Below are positions 35,441 through 42,589 of a stretch of 64,000 nt of DNA, piece by piece (position 1 is the stretch's first letter; every line of letters begins with the position of its first letter). The stretch covers positions 343,339 to 407,338 of the forward strand of contig NZ_JAAIXZ010000007.1 of the NCBI RefSeq assembly GCF_010894435.1, given 5' to 3'. Below the pieces are notes generated by a model, which worked only from the letters and a program-made list of their open reading frames with translations, searched no databases and was not told the DNA's origin. Origin of the DNA: Pyxidicoccus trucidator (GTDB lineage: Bacteria > Myxococcota > Myxococcia > Myxococcales > Myxococcaceae). A program made the position numbers and the translations under genes.

Positions 35441-35777
35441 CCCGGCCCCGGTGAGCAAGGGACATGCCCTCCGTCCAGGGGAGCGCACTGGCGGAGAGTG
35501 GACGCTTCGGGGCCTGGGAAGGTGTCTCCGCGTTCCACCCTGGGGAAAGGAATTGCCCACGGTGGGGCTGGCTGCTCGCCCCTCCCCCGGGGGCAGGGCC
35601 CGGGGAGGCCGCGCCTGCCGGGCGTGAGGGGAGGGGGATGCCGGGCGGCCTGTCCTCCCTGGTGGGGCAGGCGGGCGGGCGGCGGGGGCCAGACGGCATC
35701 CGGGCGCGTGGTGCACGGCCCGTCACGGCGGTCCTAGCTTCACGGGAAGCGCGCGCCGCGTCACGGGAGACAGCCGC
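35441..35777. other. Divergent intergenic region (337 bp)
   Basis: Lies between the CotH start and the next rightward gene, so it must hold both promoters. I see only GC-rich short palindromic stretches such as CCCCGGGGGC and no convincing promoter, RNA or gene. An open frame across it has neither a plausible start signal nor protein-like composition. Confidence 0.45.
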
Positions 35778-36248
35778 ATGGAGACCTGGAACCAGACATC
35801 GTCGGATGCCGTTCGCAGCCACACGCCCTTGGTGGTGAACCGGCGCATCGACGAGCACGTGGAGGCGTGCGTGCGGCACATGGCGCAGCATGCGGACCGC
35901 GCGGAGATGAGCCGCTACCTCGACCGCCTGGAGAAGGAGTGGGACATCAGCCGGGCCCTCTCCGTGGGGGCCGCCGCCGCGGTGGCGCTCGGCCTGCTGC
36001 TCGGCCGCAAGGATGGTGGCTCCTGGCGCGTGCTGAGCGCGGTGGCCGCCGGCACGCTGTTCCAGCACGGGCTGTTCGGCTTCGGGCCCATGTCCGGGGT
36101 GCTGCGCCTCATGGGCGTGCGCACGCGCCGGGAAATCGACCTGGAGAAGTTCGCCATCAAGGCGCTGCGCGGCGACTTCGAGCGCATCCCCAACGACGGG
36201 GGGCCGCTGGCCAAGGCCAACGCCGCCCTCGTCGCCGCGCAGTCCTGA
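35778..36248 (+). CDS. Inner-membrane protein, unknown function
   Basis: A 156-residue protein: a soluble N-terminal part with a helical segment (RRIDEHVEACVRHMAQHADR, MSRYLDRLEKEWD), then two hydrophobic stretches (ALSVGAAAAVALGLLLG and VLSAVAAGTLFQHGLFGFG), then a cytoplasmic tail (RREIDLEKFAIKALRGDFER). The paired short helices with a Gly-rich turn resemble DUF2892-type membrane proteins. No catalytic residues are evident. Confidence 0.65.
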   Translation: METWNQTSSDAVRSHTPLVVNRRIDEHVEACVRHMAQHADRAEMSRYLDRLEKEWDISRALSVGAAAAVALGLLLGRKDGGSWRVLSAVAAGTLFQHGLFGFGPMSGVLRLMGVRTRREIDLEKFAIKALRGDFERIPNDGGPLAKANAALVAAQS

Positions 36249-36250
36249 AG

Positions 36251-36306
36251 CCCCGCCTGGCGGGGGGACTTGAACACGATGCCGGAGGCGGGCCGAGCGG
36301 CCCGCC
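36251..36306. terminator. Two hairpins between convergent genes
   Basis: CCCCGCC-T-GGCGGGG at 36251-36265 and GGCGGGCC-GAGC-GGCCCGCC at 36287-36306 are both perfect stems, placed between the ends of two convergent genes. The second, with a four-base loop, is the better terminator and can work in both directions. Confidence 0.65.
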
Positions 36307-36318
36307 CCCGGTGCGGCC

Positions 36319-39300
36319 TCAGTGACGGGGGCCGGTGTAGCCGCCGCCGAGCGCCGGCATCAGCGCCGGGGACGTGGACTTGGGCGGGCCGTTGTTCGTC
36401 GCCCCGGTATTGCCCTGGTCGAAGAAGCCGTTGAGGCCGGCGATGCCCAGCGAGAAGTTCGTCACCCAGCCCGGGTCCGGCTTGCCGGCCGCCGCGCCGA
36501 TGTCGATGGGCCTCGCGAAGTGCAGCCGCATCAGCAGGGGCCCCAGCGACAGGTTGAAGCCGACGGCGGCGTTCAGCACGCGGTGGTCCCAGAAGTCATC
36601 CATGTTCTCGCCCACGCCACCGGCGTCCAGGCCCGCCACCGCCTCCAGGTCGCTCAGGAAGGCCACCCGGACGATGTCGTTGAGCGGCAGCTGCAGCTCC
36701 AGCGTGGAGTAGACGAAGTGGCGGCCCAGCAGCCACCGCTCGTCGCCGAAGTTCACCCCGCGCAGCGTGTCGAACGACGACAGGAAGTAGGAGCGCGCGT
36801 ACCGGCCTCCCAGCGTGGTGCCCGCGCCGCCGCGCAAGAAGAGGTGGGTGCGGCCGTAGATGGGGAAGTAGCGCTCGGCGTCCAGGCGGATGTTGCTGTA
36901 CGCCTCGTTGTTGAAGGGCTGCACGCCCACCGTCGTCTCCAGCAACGCCGAGCTGCCCGCCAGCGGGCCGGTGGCGTAGTGGTACTTCAGCGTGTCGTAG
37001 CCAATCTGGCCGCTCACCTCCGTCTGGAAGCGGATGCTCTCGTTGGCCGCCTTCCAGGCCGACAGCAGCTCCTGGTTGGCCTCGTTGCGCTCCGCGAAGA
37101 ACAGGTAGAACTCGGTCGGGTCGTCGAGGAAGTACTTCGTCCCGCCCAGGCTCAGGTCGCCCTGGAGGTAGAAGAAGGTGCTCAGCGGGTAGCGGAGGCT
37201 GCCGAGCACGCCGAAGTACCGCTCACCCGACGTGAAGAACACGGGCGAGTTATCGAAGGTCTGGTCCACCCGGAAGCGCAGCGACTGGAAGACGCCGGTT
37301 CCCCACGTCGTCCGGCTCTGGTCGTTGATGTAGAGCAGGTAGCCGTCCGTCAGGTCGAAGCTGCCGTACACCGACAGGGTGAGCAGGAACTGGTGGTCCT
37401 TCATGCGGTCACTCGCCGCCGCGAAGAGCTGGCCCACGAAGCCGCCGCCGCCCGCGCCCGCGAAGCCGAAGATGGGGCCGAACTCCAGGTTCTTCCGCGT
37501 GAAGGGCTCGTAGTGCTGCGCATCTGTCAGCGGGCGCACCGCCAGCGGCTTCGGCGGCTCCGGCGCGCCCTCGGCGGGCACATCCAGCGCCAGCATGCGC
37601 GGCGGCCGCAGCACCGCGGGCCTGCGCTCGCCGGACACGTGGAACAGCATCCACAGGCCGCCGTCCGGCCCGGGACCCGGCTCGAAGACGCCCGTCGTCA
37701 GGTCCGTGCGCCGGACGATGCGGCCGTCCGGCATCAGCTCGTGCAGGTCAGAGCTGCTGTTGTTGAAGGCCGTGAAGAACAGCCGGCCGTCCGCCAGCGC
37801 CGTGGGGTCCGCATGGTCCCGGTTCTCGTGGGTGATGCGCTCCACCTGGCGGGGGGCGTCCGTCCTCACCCGGAAGAGGTTGAACTTGCGGTGGGATGTG
37901 GCGTCGGACGTGAAGACGACGCCCGCCGGGCCCCACGTCACCTGCCGCTCGGAGAACACGTCGTCGGTGAGCTGGAGCGGCTTCGCCTCCGGGCCCGCCT
38001 GCAAATCAATCGCATACACGTCGCGCAGGCCCGCGTCGTTGATGCCGATGAAGGCCACCCACCGCCCGTCCGGCGAGAAGGCCGGCGAGTACGCCGCCAG
38101 CAGCCCGTGCTTGTCGATGCGGTACGCCACGCGGTTGCCCACTCCCAGCTTCACCGTGGTGCCCACCTCCCGGTCGATGCCGGTGCGGATGGCGGTGCGG
38201 CGCACCAGCACGTCCTGCGCGCGCTTCTCCACCACGTGCGCGTAGTCCTGGACGTAGATGACGTCGCGGCCGGTGATTTCCGCCACGAAGGCCAGCTTGT
38301 TCTGCGTCAGCGCGAAGCTGCGCCCGGAGATGGGGTGCAGCGACTCCACGCCCGGCGCGCCGTCGCCCGTGACTTTTACTGTCCGGTCGGGAGCGCGCGG
38401 GTCCATCAGGTACAGCCGGCTCTCGCCCGTCTCCGGGACAATGGTGCGCAGCGCCAGCACGTGCCCGTCCGGCGAGCTCGTCATCGAGGTGATGTAGCCG
38501 GGCCCCTTGTCCAGCATGTCCATGACGGGCGCGGACTGCTCCGAGCTCAGGTACGTCTTGAACGCGCGGCGCTTCAGCCAGTTCTCGAACCGCGCCGCCA
38601 GCCGCTTCGGGTCATCCCCGGTGAGCCGCTCCAGCAGCTCCTCGAACTTGAGCGCCGGCGAGTCGCGCGAGCCACCCACCAGCCGCGGCGACTCCTCCAG
38701 CACGCGCTGGATGATGCCCTTGCCATACTCCTCCTCGAGGAAGGCCACGCGGACCTGGCCCACCTTGTAGATCCACAGGTAGCCGTAGGGCCCGGGGGAG
38801 AAGAAGTCGAGGAAGGCGTAGCCCTTGTACAGGTCCGGATTCACCAGCAAGTCCCGCACCAGCATCTCCGCCTCGGGGTCCATGCCCCGCTTGGCGTAGA
38901 ACTCGGCCAGACCTTCGATGAACCACAGCGGAATCCCGCCCAGCGGGTCGCCGAACACCTTCGCCTGCTCGGCCACGGTGCGCACCTTCTGGATGGTGAA
39001 CTGGTGCGCCAGCTCGTGGGTGCTGATCTCCTCGAACAGCTTGTGGTCGCCGAGGTACGGCAGCGTCAGCTTCAGGTCCTCGCCAGTGCTGGTAAGGCCC
39101 AGCGTGCCCTCGGACACCTGGAAGAGGTTGGTCTGCAGGAACTCCTGGTAGCTGCTGTAGAGGATGTAAGGGAAGGTCTGCGTGGGGACGTACTGGAAGG
39201 TGTCCACGAGGTAGCGGTAGGCCTCTTCGATGAGGGGGGCGGCGCGCTCGGCCACCGCGCGCTCGCGCTCATAGAAGTAGAAGCGCACGCCGCCCGACTT

Positions 39301-39843
39301 GTCCCCCAGCGTCTTGGCGTAGGTGTAGTTGAAGCCGCCGTCGGGGCTGCCCAGGCCCAGTGACGCCAGCCCGCCACCGTCCGCCGTGCCGCCGTCGCCC
39401 GCACCCGCGGCGCTGAGCAGCGTGCCGCCGTCCGCGCCCTGGATGCCCGCCGTGACGGTGCCGCCATCCGCCGCGTCCGTCAGCAGCGGAGGGGCGGAGG
39501 GGGGCAGGCCGCCGGTGGCCTCCGGCTCGGGCGTCGGCTGGGCGGACTCCGGGGGTGGGCCGCCAGGCGGGTTGAGCGGATCGCCCGTCTGGGGGGACGT
39601 GGTGGGAGCGTCCGGGTTGGCGCCTCCCTGGGCGCCCGGCGGCTGGTCATGTGCCGTGTGCTCCGGGGGCGGGGCCAGGCCGGTGGCACCGGGGCCCACG
39701 AGGATGTCCACGTGCCGCCACTCGAATTCGTAGCTGTTCACCGGGGATTTCCCGGGTCGCCGGGGCACGACGTAGAACTGGGCGAGTGCCAGCCCGGGTA
39801 GGAGCAGTGCCAGGAGGGCAGCTGCGAGGGGACGGGGGTTCAC
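36319..39843 (-). CDS. Fusion of HExxH metallopeptidase, beta-propeller and outer-membrane barrel
   Basis: An 1174-residue exported protein with a signal peptide to ~21 and a Pro/Gly/Thr-rich linker (~55-170). A gluzincin-type peptidase MA-like domain (~180-430) follows, with HELAHQ at 276-281 and a downstream WFIEGLAEF (Glu310 as likely third zinc ligand). A TolB/PD40-like propeller (~445-760) has repeated strands such as SPAFSPDGRWVAFIG and TDDVFSERQVTWGPAG. The C-terminal ~400 residues form barrel strands (FLLTLSVYGSFDLTDGYLLY, FYLQGDLSLGGTKYF, FRVDQTFD) resembling an Omp85/surface-antigen barrel. The combination implies a surface or periplasm-facing protease held in the outer membrane. 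It is divergent from the LVIVD gene. Confidence 0.8.
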   Translation of the reverse strand: MNPRPLAAALLALLLPGLALAQFYVVPRRPGKSPVNSYEFEWRHVDILVGPGATGLAPPPEHTAHDQPPGAQGGANPDAPTTSPQTGDPLNPPGGPPPESAQPTPEPEATGGLPPSAPPLLTDAADGGTVTAGIQGADGGTLLSAAGAGDGGTADGGGLASLGLGSPDGGFNYTYAKTLGDKSGGVRFYFYERERAVAERAAPLIEEAYRYLVDTFQYVPTQTFPYILYSSYQEFLQTNLFQVSEGTLGLTSTGEDLKLTLPYLGDHKLFEEISTHELAHQFTIQKVRTVAEQAKVFGDPLGGIPLWFIEGLAEFYAKRGMDPEAEMLVRDLLVNPDLYKGYAFLDFFSPGPYGYLWIYKVGQVRVAFLEEEYGKGIIQRVLEESPRLVGGSRDSPALKFEELLERLTGDDPKRLAARFENWLKRRAFKTYLSSEQSAPVMDMLDKGPGYITSMTSSPDGHVLALRTIVPETGESRLYLMDPRAPDRTVKVTGDGAPGVESLHPISGRSFALTQNKLAFVAEITGRDVIYVQDYAHVVEKRAQDVLVRRTAIRTGIDREVGTTVKLGVGNRVAYRIDKHGLLAAYSPAFSPDGRWVAFIGINDAGLRDVYAIDLQAGPEAKPLQLTDDVFSERQVTWGPAGVVFTSDATSHRKFNLFRVRTDAPRQVERITHENRDHADPTALADGRLFFTAFNNSSSDLHELMPDGRIVRRTDLTTGVFEPGPGPDGGLWMLFHVSGERRPAVLRPPRMLALDVPAEGAPEPPKPLAVRPLTDAQHYEPFTRKNLEFGPIFGFAGAGGGGFVGQLFAAASDRMKDHQFLLTLSVYGSFDLTDGYLLYINDQSRTTWGTGVFQSLRFRVDQTFDNSPVFFTSGERYFGVLGSLRYPLSTFFYLQGDLSLGGTKYFLDDPTEFYLFFAERNEANQELLSAWKAANESIRFQTEVSGQIGYDTLKYHYATGPLAGSSALLETTVGVQPFNNEAYSNIRLDAERYFPIYGRTHLFLRGGAGTTLGGRYARSYFLSSFDTLRGVNFGDERWLLGRHFVYSTLELQLPLNDIVRVAFLSDLEAVAGLDAGGVGENMDDFWDHRVLNAAVGFNLSLGPLLMRLHFARPIDIGAAAGKPDPGWVTNFSLGIAGLNGFFDQGNTGATNNGPPKSTSPALMPALGGGYTGPRH

Positions 39844-40040
39844 AGGGGGTCACCTCTTCGAATGGGGAACGGGCGACAGGGCAGCGTCCTGGAAGGTTCC
39901 CTCCCAGGGGCTTGTGTATACAAGCGGTTGGATTATTTCTTTCCGTTTACTTGCCGGGCGATGGGTGACCCGCCCGGAGCGGCTTGCGGGGCAACAGGGG
40001 CTTTCGTCTGGTGCTGGCGCCCGATGATATGGATGGGGGC
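39844..40040. promoter_or_regulatory. AT-richer divergent promoter region
   Basis: The ~200 bp between the two divergent starts includes 39915-39952, a clearly AT-rich stretch for this genome (GGATTATTTCTTTCCG, GTTTACTTG) next to the near-palindrome CTTGTGTATACAAG at 39911-39924. It probably holds both promoters and perhaps an operator. No exact sigma consensus can be assigned. Confidence 0.4.
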
Positions 40041-41486
40041 ATGAGACGCCTTCTTGCACTTTCCTCCACCCTGTTCCTCGCCCTGGGCTGCGGCAAGGAC
40101 GATGCGACTGATGCCCGAGCCGACTGTCAGCTTGCAGCCATCGATTTGTCGGCCTGTCAGCGTTCCAGCCTCGCCCAGCTTCAGGCTGATGGAATCTGGA
40201 ACCTCAACGTCGAGCTGAACGACGGCTCCGGCGCCGCCAGCACCATGCGGCTGACGGGGCTCGCCAGCGGCGCGACGCTGCTCGGCCTCAACGTCACGGA
40301 GCGGCAGGTCTCCGAAGACACCTTCTTCATCGCCAGCGACGTGGTGGACACGGCGGGAGACCCGGTGCGCTACGTCGTCGCGGGCTGCTCGGCGACGGGG
40401 CCGGGCCAGCTGGCCGGCATCTTCCGTCGTTGCCAGGACGGTCGTGCTGACCTGCAGGGCACCTTCGAGGGAGTGCGCCTCGCGCGCCGCGCGGGTGAGG
40501 AGGAGTCCTCCAAGGTGGAGCGCGTCGGCGAAGTCGGCCTGCCGCGCGGCTCCGCCACGGAGCTGGCGGTGGCCCACGGCCACGCCTACGTCACCGCCGG
40601 CAAGGAAGGCCTGTTCATCTTCGACGTGAGCAACCCCGCGCAGCCGACCCGGGCGGCGGAGTCCAAGCCCGCCGACGACGTCTACAGCGACGTGCTGGTG
40701 CATGGGCGGACGCTGTACCTGGCCACGAAGAACAGCGGCATCGGGGTGTTCGACCTGACGGACCCGAAGGCGCCCACCCGCGTCCGCTCGGTGCCGGAGA
40801 CCGCGGTGGAGGTGGGTTCGCTGGCCATCGACGGGAACACCCTCTTCGCGACGTCGCCGTACCCCAACGCCGAGGTGCTCGTCTTCGACATCGCCACGCC
40901 CTCCGCGCCGAAGCTCCTCACGCGCTACTACGTCGAGGGCAGCGAGCCGGCGACGGGCGAGCGCCCGCTGGACGTCACCGCCGCGGACGGCAAGCTGTAC
41001 GTGAGCCACTGGACGTACGGGATGACGGTGTCGGACGTCACGACGCCGGCCAAGCCGAAGCTGCTGGGGCGCTTCGCGGGCGCCACCTCGCGCACCACGG
41101 CGGTGGGCACGTTCGGCAGCCGCACGGTGGCCTTCGACGCGGGCGAGGACTGGGGCGCGCACCTGAGCGTGCTGAACGTGACGGTGCCGGCGCTGCCGGA
41201 GCAGATAGGGTCATTCCGCTTGCGCAACGAGGTCTCCATCCGCTCGGTGACGCTGTCCGGCACGAAGCTGTACGTGGCCTACTACCAGGACGGCCTGCGC
41301 GTGCTGGACGTCTCGGTGCCCGGCGAGCCCCGGCAGGTGGGCTACTACAACACCTGGCGTGAGGCGGACGTCGGCCGTGGCGTCACCTTCTTCGACGGGC
41401 TCAACACCCTGCGCGTGCCGGGCGACGGCTACATCTACGCGACGGAGACGGCGCGCGGGCTGATGATCTTCCGCGAGACGGAGTAG
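40041..41486 (+). CDS. LVIVD-repeat beta-propeller lipoprotein
   Basis: A 481-residue exported protein, probably a lipoprotein (LFLALGCGKDD; the lipobox is not perfect). After a Cys-containing N-terminal domain (~20-150), six or so LVIVD repeats form a propeller: GKEGLFIFDVSNPAQPT, NSGIGVFDLTDPKAPTR, AEVLVFDIATPSAPKL, YGMTVSDVTTPAKPKL, LSVLNVTVPALPEQ, DGLRVLDVSVPGEPRQ. LVIVD propellers are surface or periplasmic binding scaffolds, and the ligand is unknown. The EAL gene begins nine bases after its stop, so the two are likely co-transcribed. Confidence 0.85.
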   Translation: MRRLLALSSTLFLALGCGKDDATDARADCQLAAIDLSACQRSSLAQLQADGIWNLNVELNDGSGAASTMRLTGLASGATLLGLNVTERQVSEDTFFIASDVVDTAGDPVRYVVAGCSATGPGQLAGIFRRCQDGRADLQGTFEGVRLARRAGEEESSKVERVGEVGLPRGSATELAVAHGHAYVTAGKEGLFIFDVSNPAQPTRAAESKPADDVYSDVLVHGRTLYLATKNSGIGVFDLTDPKAPTRVRSVPETAVEVGSLAIDGNTLFATSPYPNAEVLVFDIATPSAPKLLTRYYVEGSEPATGERPLDVTAADGKLYVSHWTYGMTVSDVTTPAKPKLLGRFAGATSRTTAVGTFGSRTVAFDAGEDWGAHLSVLNVTVPALPEQIGSFRLRNEVSIRSVTLSGTKLYVAYYQDGLRVLDVSVPGEPRQVGYYNTWREADVGRGVTFFDGLNTLRVPGDGYIYATETARGLMIFRETE

Positions 41487-41494
41487 ACGCCACG

Positions 41495-42589
41495 ATGAGC
41501 GACACCCCGACGCGGCTGTGCGGCCGGTGCCAGGAGCTGCCGGCGAAGCTGGAAGGCACGGGGCGGCTGTTCCTGTGGTGCCCGCTGGGCCACAGCTTCG
41601 GCAAGCTGGTGGCCTTCCTGCGGGAGACGGGGCGCGAGTATCAGGTGCGCCCCGAGGCACAGTGCGTCGTGGTGTGCGTGGCGGACGGCGACCTGGGGAC
41701 GCTGGCGGTGAGCACGGTGGGCGCGCTGACGCAGGAGGAGACGCGGGGCACGCGCGCGCTCTTCCTGGCGGGCGACGGGGAGCCGGGGCTGGCGGACTAC
41801 CCTCGGGTGGGCTCGCTCCAGCAGTTCGCCACCATGGCGCAGGCGGGGTGGCTGCTGGACATGCTGTCAGAGCAGCGGCTCACCTCGCACTTCCAGCCCA
41901 TCGTCCATGCGCAGGACACGCGGCGCATCTTCGCCCACGAGGCGCTGCTGCGCGGCCGCGAGCGGGACGGCGCGCTGGTGTCACCGGGGCGGATGTTCCA
42001 GACGGCGCGTGACGCGGACCTGCTGTTCCAGCTGGACCTGGCGGCGCGCACCACGGCCATCCGCGAGGCGGTGCGGCACCAGCTGCGCACCCACCTGTTC
42101 ATCAACTTCACGCCCGCGGCCATCTACGACCCGGCGTACTGCCTGCGCTCCACGGTGTCGGCCATCTCCGAGGCGGGCATTCCCCCGTCGAGCGTCATCT
42201 TCGAAATCATCGAGTCGGACCGGGCGGCGGACGCGTACCACCTGAAGGGCATCATCAACTTCTACCGGCAGGCGGGCTTCCGGGTGGCGCTGGACGATTT
42301 GGGGGCGGGGTACTCGTCGCTGAACCTCATCCACCAGCTGCGGCCGGACATCATCAAGCTGGACATGGAGCTGGTGCGGGACGTCCACGTGGACCCGTAC
42401 AAGGGGGCCATCGTGCGGAAGCTGCTGGAAATCGCGCGGCAGCTGGGCATCCAGACGGTGGCGGAGGGCATCGAAACGCCCGAGGAGCTGCGCTGGGTGC
42501 GCGCGCACGGGGTGGACTTCGTGCAGGGCTACCTCATCTCGCGTCCGCAGGCCGCGCCGGCGGAGGCGACCCCGTTCTTCACGGGTTGA
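41495..42589 (+). CDS. EAL-domain c-di-GMP phosphodiesterase with Cys-rich N-terminus
   Basis: A 364-residue cytoplasmic protein. The N-terminal ~40 residues have LCGRC and LWCPLGHS, a CxxC...CxxxH pattern that could bind zinc or act as a redox switch. Residues ~40-105 form an uncharacterised alpha/beta segment. The EAL domain (~120-355) keeps the catalytic set: HEALLRG (E149), INFTP (Asn), FEIIES (Glu), ALDDLGAGYSS (loop 6 Asp-Asp), IKLDMEL (Lys), AEGIET (Glu) and QGYLIS. It should therefore hydrolyse c-di-GMP, which in myxobacteria affects motility and development. Its stop overlaps the convergent repeat-protein gene by 11 bases. Confidence 0.9.
   Translation: MSDTPTRLCGRCQELPAKLEGTGRLFLWCPLGHSFGKLVAFLRETGREYQVRPEAQCVVVCVADGDLGTLAVSTVGALTQEETRGTRALFLAGDGEPGLADYPRVGSLQQFATMAQAGWLLDMLSEQRLTSHFQPIVHAQDTRRIFAHEALLRGRERDGALVSPGRMFQTARDADLLFQLDLAARTTAIREAVRHQLRTHLFINFTPAAIYDPAYCLRSTVSAISEAGIPPSSVIFEIIESDRAADAYHLKGIINFYRQAGFRVALDDLGAGYSSLNLIHQLRPDIIKLDMELVRDVHVDPYKGAIVRKLLEIARQLGIQTVAEGIETPEELRWVRAHGVDFVQGYLISRPQAAPAEATPFFTG

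Noticed and set aside
35464..35838. Open frame across the divergent gap before the membrane protein gene
   Set aside because: Overlaps the real gene start, has no ribosome site and encodes Gly/Arg-rich random-looking sequence.
36322..39363. Plus-strand open frame opposite the protease/propeller/barrel gene
   Set aside because: Antisense reading of a gene with a HELAH site and propeller repeats; no protein-like features of its own.
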